From Delphinus delphis (Eukaryota; Chordata; Mammalia; Artiodactyla; Delphinidae): a stretch of DNA of 64,000 nucleotides. The DNA is taken from NCBI RefSeq assembly GCF_949987515.2, contig NC_082700.1, positions 38,527,380 to 38,591,379 of the forward strand, written 5' to 3'. The notes beneath the pieces are model-generated. The model was not told where the DNA came from. It saw nothing but the letters and a program-made list of their open reading frames with translations, and searched no databases. Position numbers and translations under genes: made by a program. This document shows, piece after piece, positions 34,910-47,340 of the stretch (position 1 is the first letter of the stretch; each line of letters starts with the position of its first letter).

Positions 34910-35578
34910 TACCCCACCACAGGCCACCCATCAGATACTGGGCAGGGGGCCTGCAGGACAGTGACACTGAGGATGAGTGTTGGTCAGACACAGAAGCGGT
35001 TCCCCAGCCACCAGCTCAGCCCTGAGAGAAGCCTCTGGGCCGCAGCCAGAGCCTGTGTGTGGTCAAGAGGAAGCCGCTGGGCACCTCGCACTCCCTGAAG
35101 GTTCAGACGAGGAAAAAGACTGCGCCTTCAAGCATGGACAGCTAGAGTCTACGGAGCCTGGCCCAGTCTTACCTCGTGCCCTGCAGGGCTTTGGGACTGT
35201 TTGGAGGGGACCTCTGGCTGCACATCGGGCCTGCCTGCACCAGCTGCCCGGGTGCTGCCCTCCTGACTCTTGCTATTGGTTACGGGCTATGTGTGGGGCT
35301 TCACCCATTATGTACCAAAGCTGGTTGGGCTCAGGGTTCTATTTATTGTCTTCCTCGCCCCTCTACCTTCCCAGGTGTGAGACCAGAGCCCTCCCCAGAC
35401 CCCTTAAAAATTAAACCCAAAGCCCACCCAGCTGTGTTCATTCCTTGCTGTCCTTCAAAGTACTTCTCCACCTTCTCCAAGGCCATGTGTGTGTCCTGGT
35501 TATACGGTTTGCATTGGTGAATGAGGCTGGGTTTGTGGAAGTTTTCATAAATAAATGCCTAAAAGTGGGAAAAAAAAA
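34910..35578 (+). pseudogene. 5'-truncated processed pseudogene of an unrecognised mRNA
   Basis: The block is GC-rich and unlike its AT-rich surroundings. One frame reads [20 protein letters not shown] from 34951, is stopped by TGA at 35023-35025 (CGA in the parent is plausible), continues [19 protein letters not shown] to [12 protein letters not shown] and ends at TAG 35143-35145. About 424 bases of UTR-like sequence follow, then AATAAA at 35550-35555 and, 14 bases later, a run of nine A (35570-35578). A poly(A) signal correctly spaced before genomic A's marks a retrocopy of the 3' end of an mRNA. I do not recognise the parent protein: it has an acidic/Trp motif followed by a Lys/Arg-rich tail. 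The left boundary and the target duplication were not resolved. The alternative, a genuine last exon, is less likely because of the in-frame stop and the A run. Longer overlapping frames (34977-35520) are in other phases. Confidence 0.65.
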
Positions 35579-38500
35579 CCAAAACATTTTGGAATATGTG
35601 CCAAAAGAAAAAACACTGGATAATTTTTTAAGAAAGAGAGTAATTTGCCTGATCGGGGCTGTGTGACTGAAAGAGTGAATTAGGTCAAGGTAAATTTCCA
35701 ATGTGAATCAATATTTACCAGCAGATTTCCTTCTAAGTACTAATGAATACTCTTGCAACCATGTAAGGTTCTTGTTTAAAATGAAAACTCCAAAAGCTGG
35801 AATCCTGGCTTGGCAACATACCATCTGGAAAATGGAGAAAAAGTACTGAAGAATGCAAGGGTTTATTTAGTCAAATATACAAATAGTGTACTTGTAAGGG
35901 GTAAAACTACTGTGACAAGATTTTCCAGGGCTTGTGGGACAGTTTAAGATGCCTTTGACATTTTCCATACGTTCCTGCCATGAAGGAAGCAGTCCATGTT
36001 GATGGAATGACTAGACATAGAATTTGAATAGAGGTAGGAATATAACTGAGCTGGTTTTCTAGGACCTACATGATTTCCATTTGCAATGCCTTAGGGAGAA
36101 GTTGGGGCCAGTCTATCTGTGGTCATGGGGAGCTGCTGCCCCTCTGTGAGCTGTAGTCAAGGTATTTTTTTGAACACCTATTTTTTTTTTTCAGTGAAGT
36201 CTAAAAGTCGTAAAAGATTTTAAGTCATTTATTTAACAGGGTTACACAATCAATTAAATGAGTCCACCACCCTATCAATGTTTTTTATTTTTTAACAAAT
36301 GAAGTGAATGAAAAACAAAACTTTACCTCAAAATATTTTCTATAAAAACAGGTGACAAGATGTGAGAATTTAATAACCAGAGCTTTTCTAAGATGTAAAT
36401 AGTTTGTATAAAAATATAAAAATACACTGCAGTGAAGGTATTAAAAATATAAGAAGAAAGTCTTAACTGTAGTACCTATTTTGTTTTACATCAATGCACA
36501 GTTATTATGCACATATGTGTAATATTTATCTTAGTATGTTAATTTTGCTGCTATTTTCTCCTTTGTTGAATTATATTTGGCTGTGAGAGTATTTACAAAA
36601 CATTACATTTAAATTCATCCTATTCTCTTGAATTGGGTGGCTTGTTGTTTTGTTTGTGTTTAAGGGAGTTTATTTTGGTACTGTGCACTGTCTAGCAGTT
36701 CCCTTTTGTAGTAGCCCCTGGGTTCATTTAGAAAGCTACAGAGCTTTTGAAATGCCATTAATCAAAATGGGAAATTATAAATGACAATGCAATTTCATTT
36801 TACGGCAGTAACTCATGGATGAAAGTAAGACCTGAAAAAACTGTAAGCTTGTCCCAAAAGACTTTGTGAAATGACAAACTCCTAGAAAACAAAGAACCTT
36901 ATAGAGTAAATGGATATAAAAATTGTCTTTAAATTCAAAATACTAAAAAATATGAAACATACTTACTCCAATAAAACTACACAGGTTATCTAGAGAATAA
37001 ACTGTGCATTAAATATAATGGGTTGCAAAATTAGTTGATTGATTGATTGGCTGCAATCTAAACTGGCAAGGTCTCGTTAATCTCTGTCTCTTATAAATGA
37101 AAAGAAACTTCTAAATTTCCTATAAATAGGATGGTCATTAATTACAAAGTGAGAAAACACTGAATCAGGGTCTAAATATCTGTTTATTGTTTGTGTTGCC
37201 TTCTGACTTGGCTCGGCCTTACACAAGTCCAAGATGATGCAGTATAAAATGGAAAAGCTCCTCAGTAATAGCACACATACCTTATCCATGCTGATATCAG
37301 CTTCCAATGTGCCTTGGACCTAGTTGATCCTCCATAAATATTTGCTAAAGAGATCTGAGAGTGAAATTGTGAATCTAAACTCTTAAACACATGTGCTGAT
37401 TCTTCCCAGGAGAAATAACAAGAAAGAAAATAATATAAAAACCCTAGTTAGATTATCAGAATTCTTTAGTAGTATTAAAGATGTTAAAAAAGCAATTTAA
37501 TTTGATGGTTTATCCCATGAATCATCTGCCTTTATTTAAATAGAATTTTCAAAAGATTATCTAATTAAAGATGTATTGAAGACCTTGCCATGTATCAGGT
37601 GAAGTAATTTTCAAAAGCATTTGCGTATAAAAATTATAGAATTTTTTTCTTTTCAGCATTGGAAATCTATGCATATTACATCACTGAAAGAAATTATGTT
37701 TCTATATTCTTAGCTAACATATTTAAATAATCTGTTGGGGATTTGCTTTTCAAATTAAATTACTATAACATTAACATTGCTATGTTCATACAAAAATGAA
37801 GGTTTCAGATACATTAATTCCAATTCAAATCTTCTCTTCATCTTTTAGAGCAATGCAATAATAATTTGGAACAAAGAATTAAACACACATGAGAAGGTTA
37901 TGTTGAGTTGGGAGGATATTGTAATCTTTAGCTTAAAAGCTTCAAAAAGCCCATTACTGGATCCAGTGCTTTTGTGTGTGTTCGTTCCTGCAAATGCATG
38001 TGTTATGACAATGAGTAAAATGTAATTGAACTCAGCCATTTCAAGTTTCCAATTCCACTGAGTTGACATTATAATAATAATGGTATTTGTACTATGGCAC
38101 AATGAGCATTATTTTATGAATTCCTACAATTAATAAGAAATTATTAAAAGACCAAACTAAATGTTTAAAAGATAAAGTTGTTTTTTGCAATATGAATTAT
38201 GTCTACAAAATGTTCAATGACTTGACAATAAATAGATTTAAGTGATGAGAAAAAAATGGAGGAGGACAATTAGCTTAACTTAAAGCTTTGTTTGAACATA
38301 TATATTATGTATTTATGTATATGACATAATCACTCATCCAAAATGATCATGATGGGTAGGTTAAATATAATGAATATACACTTTAAAATAGCTATTTTAC
38401 CTTGGAACATACAATGTACAGGCCAGCCCTTCTTTGAGTGTTTAGTTGAGCTCTGCTTCTTTCTTGCAAAAACAACCAAAAACGTGCATCAACTATGAAT

Positions 38501-39046
38501 TCTAGATTTGTTTTGGGGAATCTGAGTAGAGAATTCTTAGAGGTTCTTTGAATATCCTCTACTTTTCCTACAGTTGCTCATATCAATCTCAGCAGAATTT
38601 TTAGCAACCTGATCAAAATTTTCCCAAGTACTCAATCTCCAAAGAAACAATTTTTCTTTATTTCACTGCAAGTTTGTATTATTTCATAAAAGTGAATTAA
38701 TTGATGTAATATCAATAAAATTATTAGTGAAATAAAGAGATTGGGAACAAAAACAACTCAATGTTGGTAAGTACTTCATCCACCGTTGGAAGTTTGTGTT
38801 CATACGCAAGCCAACCCCAGAATGTCCTGTTAGCTCTGGGTCTCCAGACTGCTCTGGGCATCAGTCAATATGGTTTACAAAAAGTATTATCAGCTATACA
38901 AAGAACATTAATCAGGTCACTGGGAGCCAGTCTGAAGAGATTATTCTACTGTATGCAAATTGTGGCCTGTAAATTTTTTAATTGGTATTCAGACCTCTCT
39001 ACAAAACCCACAAAGATTCAGATAATATGCAGTTCCTAGAGAAATC
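35579..39046. other. 3.4-kb AT-rich stretch without gene
   Basis: No exon or transposon recognised. The part 38740-39040 is complex single-copy sequence with a few CpGs (CACCGTTGG, CATACGCAAGCC) and a 92-residue plus frame (38761-39039) without recognised domain. Confidence 0.5.
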
Positions 39047-39130
39047 CCTCTCTCTCTCTCCCTCTCCACACATATGTATATATTTATATTTGTAATTATG
39101 TTTACATTTATATGTTTATATATCAGATGG
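39047..39130. repeat. (CT)n plus TATA-rich low-complexity tract
   Basis: CT units at 39047-39064 are followed by irregular TATATTTATA sequence. Confidence 0.8.
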
Positions 39131-39289
39131 CTAGCTCAAGACCCTCAGCACCTGAGTGGTAAATATAGTTAAAGGGAAGACATTTTTTGATTCCCAATTT
39201 AATTGTTTATCTTATTTTCTTCATAAGAAAACTCTCTTGTCCTTATTAAATGTTCCTCCCATATAAAGGAACAATCAGCATAGTTGACA

Positions 39290-39500
39290 ATGTGCAGAGC
39301 ATATGCTTTGCATTGATTAGCCTGGTTTCCAATATTGGCTTTGCTGATTAATAACTATTTGGCTTTGCACATAAATAAATTATTGAATATATATGACATG
39401 CTTAGAACTGTACCTGGCCCACAGTAAGTGTTATGTACATTAACTATTACTAAGTTACTCAATCACTCTGAAACTTGGTTTCTAATCTTTAAAATGGGTA
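39290..39500 (+). repeat. Probable MIR-class relic
   Basis: GCTTAGAACTGTACCTGGCCC, followed by AGTTACTCAATCACTCTGAAAC and TTAAAATGGGTATTTCATAA, resembles MIR parts, but the order is disturbed. Weak. Confidence 0.4.
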
Positions 39501-39817
39501 TTTCATAAGAAAATGTACATTAAGAACTTCACTGGCTCTCTTCTGTAATACATAAAAAACTTTTGGTTTGGGTTCATGAATTTTAGTTAGTACTAAGTTG
39601 TGACAAGTTTCCCAGGGCTAGAGGAAAGGAGATGAGATCTAAATGCTATACTTCTGTGTGTTTCTGAAATTCATTTCTTTAATTGCACTAATTTATATAT
39701 ACATTTAAATCACATAATTTACCAGGACAAAAATTGAGTGTAATATTTAGTATAATTTTAATAAATTTTAAAAATTAACTTCTAGTGAAAAATAAAGTAA
39801 GGATAAAAGGAAGTGAG

Positions 39818-40027
39818 AGGGCTACCCTGGTGGCGCAGTGGTTGAGAGTCCGCCTGACGATGCAGGGGACACGGGTTCGTGCCCTGGTCTGGGAAGATCC
39901 CACATGCCGTGGAGTGGCTAGGCCCGTGAGCCATGGCCGCTGAGCCTGCGCATCCGGACCCTGTGCTCTGCGACGACGGGAGAGGCCACAACAGTGAGAG
40001 GACCCCGTACCAAAAAAAAAAAAAAAA
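39818..40027 (+). mobile_element. CHR-type SINE, copy 8
   Basis: Exact 13-bp target duplication AAAAGGAAGTGAG at 39805-39817 and 40028-40040. Near the end the copy has an extra trinucleotide (GCGACGACGGGAG). Minus frames at 39775-40107 are SINE artefacts. Confidence 0.97.
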
Positions 40028-40040
40028 AAAAGGAAGTGAG

Positions 40041-40530
40041 TGAGTAAGCTAAGGCCAATGTTTGTACAGTAACACCAGAAACAGGTGGAAAGGAAAATGA
40101 TCACCATAACATATCAACTTTATAAAATAACCAGTCATAGATTTATCAAAATTTAAGAAATAATTTACAGTAATATGATAAACATCTCTTTAGAAAATTC
40201 TGTTCCTGATTGTTTAATTACATTAAAAAGGGAAATTACTGCTGCTAATTTTTTAGTAAAGCTGAAATTATTTTTAAACAAATATTCATCTACAAAGCAA
40301 GTATCTTAAAAGAAAACCAAATATCATTGAAGCAGAATATTAACTAATACTTATTTTTAAAACATCTCCAACATGGTATGTGCTCCATATTTACTTAAAA
40401 AAAAACTATTAAATATGTTTGTATACATTATAAACCAGCTTACTTACTGTCTTAGAGCTTAAAAAATGAAATTCACATATACTTAACTTTAAAAAATAAT
40501 AAAAACATTGCTGACAAGAGGCTTTTTTTT
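40041..40530. other. AT-rich spacer
   Basis: No feature recognised; lies downstream of the candidate poly(A) site below. Confidence 0.5.
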
Positions 40531-41417
40531 CTAATAACTGATTTATTGGTTTAAAAAGCTCATTTTACTGATGCAAAAGAGAAATCAAAAGAAATTAGTT
40601 TACAAAAGTTTTCTAAAAATAGTTTGAGAGGTGGGGCCTGTCTATTATGAAAAATCCTCTCTTTAATTTTTGCTAGTTTATCATTTTTGTCCAGAAGAGT
40701 AGTATTATTCACTTGGTATTTCAAACACATGTAAGAAGGAAATTACAGGTTTCCTCCACTCCCATTTGGGCTGTCACTGATATGCCCACAGGTTGTCCTG
40801 GCAGCACCCTGCACTGTTACTGTCCTTGTACCATTCTGTATTTAGCACTCACTACAAACAGGGTGTAGGTGATCATATCAACAGCAATAGCGCTACAGGT
40901 AAATGATAAAACAACAAAACACAAAACAGAAACGAAACCAATCTCACAATCTTCAAGTTAACCTGGACTGTAACTTCTCTTTCAACTCTTTTCAAAGGAA
41001 AACGACCACAGCAATGACAGACAGAGCTCCAGGGTGTTTCAAAAGGTCAAGTGGCTCTGCAGAGCCAGGCTCCATGCAAAGATGGCAGTGTCATCTTGTC
41101 CCCACCACCATCCGTTATCACTGGCTTGAGTCACTGGATTGTGTATTATGTAACCAACTAGCATGCACCATTGTAATCTTACAACGGATCACATGGGTAG
41201 TGAACAGTGGTCAACTTTGACTTAAAAGCAAAAAAATCCCCCCTACTCCCCCCAAACCCCCCACAGTCCTGAAAATCTCTCAGCAGCAACTCTCAGGCAG
41301 TCATTAATAGCCCAACAACTGAACTTTAAGAACAAAATTCAAAATCGATTTCCTTTTACTCTCAAACAACAATGTTTGGGGAGAAACTTGGTGACATTTC
41401 CCACTGGCATGCCCACT
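40531..41417 (-). other. Candidate 3' UTR
   Basis: About 0.9 kb between the TGA at 41418-41420 and the poly(A) signal. It is complex, non-repetitive and less AT-rich than its neighbours. It holds the C-run triplet at 41238-41262 (G runs in the RNA sense). The plus frame at 40903-41220 overlaps it and has no recognised domain. Confidence 0.4.
40542..40547 (-). terminator. Candidate poly(A) signal AATAAA
   Basis: AATAAA on the minus strand (TTTATT on plus), followed 11 bases later by eight A at 40530-40523. The spacing suits cleavage and polyadenylation of the transcript proposed for 40531-41628. The same arrangement could also mark the tail of an old retrocopy. Confidence 0.4.
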
Positions 41418-41663
<246 letters not shown>

Positions 41664-41721
41664 TGACTTTCCTGTTTCAGAAAAAAACAATGATTACCCT
41701 TAACTAAAGCTGCTTGAATTG

Positions 41722-41740
41722 TATATCTATCTATCTATCT

Positions 41741-41773
<33 letters not shown>
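41722..41773 (+). repeat. Compound (ATCT)n(AT)n microsatellite
   Basis: Five ATCT units followed directly by about 15 AT units. The minus frame 41735-41917 reads partly through it. Confidence 0.96.
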
Positions 41774-41776
<3 letters not shown>

Positions 41777-41984
41777 CAAGACAAGGGAAATGTAGACTTC
41801 ATAAACATGGCTGTATAATTCTGATTTTTTGAATACATTGTGTTTTTTTTTTTTTCCTGATGACAAAATGTATGTACTTATAAAGGCATTTTCTTCTTTT
41901 GTTAATGTTATTAGCATATCTTTGTGCTTTATTATCCTGGTGACAGTTACCGTTCAATGTAGGCTAAAACTTGCTCTGCTTTTT

Positions 41985-42176
41985 TTGGTACGGGGGCCTC
42001 TCACTGTTGTGGCCTCTCCCGTTGTGGAGCACAGGCTCCGGACGCGCAGGCTCAGCGGCCATGGCCCACGGGCCTAGCCGCTCCGTGGCATGTGGGATCT
42101 TCCCGGACCAGGGCACGAACCCGTGTCCCCTGCATTGGCAGGCGGACTCTCAACCACTGCGCCAACAGGGAAGCCC
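41985..42176 (-). mobile_element. CHR-type SINE, copy 9
   Basis: Antisense copy bounded by CTTGCTCTGCTTTTTT at 41970-41985 (partly shared with the tail) and 42177-42192. It has an unusually short tail, merging with the target T's. The plus frames 41829-42288 are SINE artefacts. Confidence 0.95.
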
Positions 42177-42192
42177 CTTGCTCTGCTTTTTT

Positions 42193-43339
42193 AGAACATT
42201 TGGCAAATCAGAAGTGCTTCTAGATGTATTTGTGTGCACTTATTTTAGAAAGAAAAAAAAAAGCCAAATACATTTTCTGACATTGTAAGATTGTCTTACT
42301 GTCTGTTATTCCTTATTGCCAAGTGGTGGAGAAGGAAGAGGTTTTTTATAAGTTAACCTAGACATGTATTTATTCTCATTTCAAGGTACTGAAAGTGAAA
42401 TTTCACATTGATTAGACAGCATTTTTAAAAATTCTATTATCTTAAAATTGTTGTCTGGGCACTGTGTTTATGGTTTTCTAAATTGCTATATAAAGTTAAG
42501 AAGACAAGTATTCTGATGGTTGTACATTCTTTAATGATTTTCTAACCATGGTCAATCCATTAACCTTCAAGACATTCCTGTATCACTATCTCTATCTTCT
42601 TGAGTTTGATCTAAGAGAAGTTTTAACCCACATACCTACTTTGAGTAGATGGAAAATGAATCAATATTGACATGTAAATAGATGTTTATATCTTAATGGT
42701 ATAAGGGAAAACATATATATATTTGTTTATATATATATATATATATATATAATGTTAGGATTGCTAACTACAATGAATATTCTACAGAAAATGATGCTTC
42801 TGAACACCTGAGGGTCTATAGTTTTATGATCCTCACGATTAGGATATACGTGACCTGCACTGCACAACATGCATGCCAATCAGTTACAGAATGAGACCCA
42901 CCTATGCACACTTCAATGCAGAATTGTTTTCCTTAGATATGTTTCAGATTCATCAAGAGATAGATAAATGATAGCTGCACAACATGAATCCTTAATTTCA
43001 ATAAAAATAAGTTATTTTTAAAGGAATTACATAACAAATAAAGAGAGCCTTGATGTTCAAAGTAACAGGTAAAAATCTTAGCTTCACCAATAAAGTGTCA
43101 TATGATCTTTAACAAATTTATAACCGCTCCACAACTTTCTAAGTTTTAATCATGTATATTATGTCACAGAGATTTATGGGCACTATTGTTGGGCAGGGGT
43201 ATTTAATTTTCCTTTAATATCTTTGCAATGTTTCAAAAAAATTTGGTACTAATTAAACAATATATACGTTTGGCCCAATGGAATAGGATTTGATCGTTAG
43301 TGTCAGTTTCCATTGGACTGCAATGATTATTACTCTTAT
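42193..43339. other. AT-rich spacer without gene
   Basis: Contains the AT microsatellite below; nothing else recognised. Confidence 0.5.
42713..42752 (+). repeat. (AT)n microsatellite with TTTGTTT interruption
   Basis: Two AT runs separated by a short T/G interruption; the second has about 12 units. Confidence 0.94.
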
Positions 43340-43353
43340 AAAAATGAGTTATT

Positions 43354-43581
43354 GGGCTTCCCTCGTGGCGCAGTGGTTGAGAATCCGCCTGCCGATGCAG
43401 GGGATACGGGTTTGTGCCCCGGTCCGGGAAGATCCCACATGCCGTGGAGCGGCTGGGCCCGTGAGCCATGGCCGCTGAGTCTGCGGGTCCGGAGCCTGTG
43501 CTCTGCAACGGGAGAGGTCACAACAGTGAGAGGCCCACGTACCACAAAAAAAAACAAAACAAAACAAAACAAAAAAAAAAC
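43354..43581 (+). mobile_element. CHR-type SINE, copy 10
   Basis: Starts GGGCTTCCCTCGTGGCGCAG. Flanked by GAGTTATT at 43346-43353 and 43584-43591. The tail contains AAAAC repeats that look microsatellite-like. Frames at 43233-43600 on both strands are SINE artefacts. Confidence 0.96.
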
Positions 43582-43591
43582 AAGAGTTATT

Positions 43592-46121
43592 ATTCAGTGA
43601 ATCATATTAAAATATGAAGCAAATGGTTTCTTACTATTTTTTCAAAGTAACAGTGCTAAGGTGAGAGTTCACTTGATGCACCAAGCTAACCAGCATAAAA
43701 TGAAGCTACTGAAATTGTGAATATTCATGCTGTGAAGATTGAGATAAAATATATTAAATAAATAGCACAGAGATGGACAAATGATAGATGCCCCTTAACA
43801 AAATCTGGATCTACAAACAAAAAGTACCTATCTGTGAACGTTGAAATTGTACAGATGCAGTATTCAGTTGTTACACAAGGTTGCGGGATGGAAAGGAATT
43901 GAGCAATCTGCCTGTTTCAAAGTATTTGTGTAATGCTTGAATATAGACCAGAATAATAAAAGTAGAGATGAAAATTACAGAATGTATGAGAAAGATCTAA
44001 GCTAAACCTGACACAGAGTGCCTAAGTGACTTATACGTGAGAGACATTCTTGGTGACAGAGCTACAATCAAAAGCCAACTATCCTGACACCTGTTCTTCT
44101 CATTCTGAAAAAAGATCAAGGAAGGGTCAGGAAGGGAAATAATATGTTCTGGGTACCAGTTAGAGACTCTGCAGTATGTACTTTAACACTAATCATCCCA
44201 CAAAGTAACCATAATGATCTCTTAAGAGGAGACACCCAGAACTCAATTTTGTGAAGTCACTTGTTCCCTTGACAAGTGAGTAACTCCAAATACATGAATG
44301 AAAGATTTGATCCTCTATCTAAATTTAGGTCTTGAACAAAGATCCTGATGAACATTTTTGACTATTCTACTTTTCAGGAGCTAGAGCAGCACTTATAACC
44401 AGAAACACAATAATGCACAAAACAATTACCAGCACAATTCTCTGCAAAATCTATTAAATTTAAAACCCCAAAAGCAAGATATATTTCCATTTATTTTGCT
44501 TACTTGAAATATTGTTCAAAATTGGACACAAGTTATATTTATGATTTCAAAAAAGAGCTCTTGAATAAAAATCAAACCATAGGCAAAGACAGAAGCAACA
44601 AGCTTTGGAAAAGGATATGCAGATCTTTGTTACTTGTGTTTATTGAATTTTACTCTTTAGCTTAGAAAATTGAAACATAAAATATCTACAAAAGGCAAAT
44701 GTTGGTTTTTGTCTTAAAATCTTCAGTTTTATTTTTACAGATAAGGATCTAAGGCATCATTAGTTTGTTTCTTATCCCCACAAAATTCCTATCTGTTTTT
44801 TCAATAACATTAAACAAATCCCACAAAAATTAAGATTAGAATAATAAGTGAAAACACAAATCATGACACAAGTTAGAAGATTTTCAGGAATGATTTAAAA
44901 TTAAAAACACTGGGAGATGTAATTTAATGGTATTTCCCTTTATTCCATGGGAAGCATTAGTTCACTACACTTTTACATCTAAACTCAGTGTAGGTTTTCA
45001 TATTTTTGTAATAGAAAATTTGTTTTCTATATAATTTTAGACAACTCAGAGAAGTGAAATAAATATTAATTAAGTTAAAGTGAATTACATGAAAAGCAAA
45101 CACTATTATAACAGATGATTGATTTGAACTCACATATACACAATTATAGTGCAGACTTTTTGAATAAATACAAAGGGAACATAATTATCACTTAGTTCTA
45201 ATCCTTATTGTTAATTGTATTCCTTTGCTAGCTCTGATATTTAGTGAAAATTTCCTATATTCAATTTTACAGTATATAGAAGGAAAACTACAAAGGGCAT
45301 TTTTGATAGGTTGTACAATTTCAGAGTATAGCACAAGCTAACATAATGGTTTGCCCACAGGGCCCATTTATATTAATATTAAACTCTACTACTGGTTTTC
45401 CATCTACATTCAATCATTTTTTTAATCAATAAGATGTAAAATGGAAATTTTTCCTATATATATGTGTTGTCAATATAAATTATTGATAGGTAGTTCTTTC
45501 TATTTTATACTATAGTCAAGCAGAATGTCCATTTTTAAGGTAAAAGCAAACTAACTGTGATAATTCCTTTGATAATTGCATCAGACAAGGCTTATTTTAG
45601 GATATAAATTTTCTATGGCTATAAGTAAATATTTGTAAATCACTCTCATAAAATTAGCTCCAAAGATTTTGAAAATGTTATATTATATGTATTCCTTATA
45701 TTAAACATCTTGTTTGATGGTTGGAAAATCTGTTGTCTAATATTTGAAGAGGTTCCAAAAATTATAAATTAACTCCCCCTATTTTTATGTAAAAATGCAT
45801 TAATATTTAATTTTATGTACTCTATAAATAAAATTCAAAATAATATCTCCTGATTTTAAGCCTTATAATAATTCCTTAAACATGTTGATGGCAACAAAAG
45901 GACACCATAAACTAATTTTTTAGCAAGAGAATGATGTAAAGAAGACTAATTAATTGTAATTGTGTAATTACCTAAATAAAGTACTAAATTAATTGTAATT
46001 ACATAAGGTAAGTTATTTAAAGGACTGTACTATAACATAATAAGTTAATTGAGCCAATATCTAAATATCTAGATATTAGGTCTAAATAGCAATGTCAACC
46101 ATTAAAGTTGAGACTGTATGG
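43592..46121. other. 2.5-kb AT-rich stretch without gene
   Basis: Nothing recognised except an imperfect direct repeat of about 18 bases (ACTAATTAATTGTAATT at 45945 and ACTAAATTAATTGTAATT at 45983). Confidence 0.5.
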
Positions 46122-46573
46122 TATGTTAATTTGCTAGGGCTACTGTAACAAAGTACCAAAACTGGGTGTCTTGAACAGTAGAAATTTGTTGTTTCCCAGT
46201 TCTGGAGGCTAGAAGTTGGAAATCAAGGTGTCTGCAGGATTAGTGTCTTCTGAGATCTCTGAGGCAGAATCTGTTCTAAACCTCTCCCAGCTTCTGGTAG
46301 CCTCAGGTGTTCCTTGGCTTGTAGGCTGTGTTCTCCCTGTGCCTTCACATACTTTTCCCTTTGTGTGTGTCTCCATGCATGTGTATGACTCGTGTGTCTC
46401 AATTTCCCGTTTTTATAAGATCACAGTCATATTAGATTAGGGTCCACCCTAATGACCTCATCTTAACTTGATGATCTGTCAAGGAAAACTCTATTTCCAA
46501 ATAAGGTCTTATTCACAGGTACTATAGACTAGAATTTCTATTGGGGGTGGAGGACACAATTCAACCTGTAACA
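46122..46573 (-). mobile_element. MaLR (MLT1-type) LTR, antisense
   Basis: Landmarks are clear: TTGCTAGGGCTACTGTAACA, AGTTCTGGAGGCTAGAAGTT, CTCCCTGTGCCTTCACATAC, TAGGGTCCACCCTAATGACC and ACACAATTCAACCTGTAACA. It is better preserved than the other two LTRs. The plus frame 46216-46440 is an artefact. Confidence 0.9.
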
Positions 46574-46930
46574 TATGGATATCATATAAATTCATTAGAT
46601 AACCAAGAAGTTTTTTTTTCCAGAAGTAACAATAGTGATTGATATTTGATATGGGTGTACGGAAGCAGCGCAAAATTAGGTAGAATATGTTTTGTGTTTC
46701 AGTTAGCGTCATGTAATTTCCATCTTTCCTTATACATCCTTCATTCTTCCCACTTAACTGAGAACCTATTGTCTCCTGTACAATATATAAAAAACAATCC
46801 GTACCACCAAGTTGGTAAAGTTTCCATATTTTAAAAGGTGCTGGGTCTAAATTTTTGGGCCCCATTCCATAATTAAGATAATGATATTCATGTAACTTTT
46901 TATCTCAAATCTCTATTCTTTTCTTTTTTC
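46574..46930. other. Spacer without gene
   Basis: Both-strand frames (46509-46865 minus, 46646-46834 plus) overlap and show no domain. Confidence 0.45.
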
Positions 46931-47340
46931 AACATACATTTATTGAATACATACTGTGTGCCACATTTTTGTGAGAATATCTCATTATGAAGTACTTAAG
47001 TCAAACAAATCGACTACTTAAATTGCTTATTTTATTTCAAAGTTCAATTTGTTTTATCTTTCAACAAATATTTGATTCTTCCCACAATCCAACATTATAT
47101 TAGGTACTCGTGGAACAAGATAAGTAAAGTCACTCTCCTCACAGAATTTATATTCTATAATGTGACAGATTTAAAAAAAACACTAAATAAATCATTTCTA
47201 AAGAGATGAATTATAGAAGGAAAATAATGCAAGATAGTGGTAGAGTGATTTTAGGAAAAAGTTTGAGGATGAGGCTACTTTAGATATAGCCAAGGAAATC
47301 CTCTCAGCGGAGATGCGCTTTGGTTGTTTTTAGGAGACAC
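46931..47340. repeat. Possible unclassified ancient repeat
   Basis: ACATTTATTGAATACATACTG and GTGTGCCACA, then CTCCTCACAGAATTTATATTC, then GGAAATCCTCTCAGCGGAGATG follow the wording of an old mammalian-wide repeat also glimpsed at 34450 and 61630. Family not certain. Confidence 0.5.

Noticed and set aside
34977..35520. 145- and 114-codon frames in the GC-rich block
   Set aside because: They lie in phases other than the coding-like one ([11 protein letters not shown]...) and mostly cover the UTR-like part of the pseudogene.
45945..46010. Direct repeat of about 18 bases (ACTAATTAATTGTAATT)
   Set aside because: Imperfect, AT-only words that occur easily by chance; no further structure.
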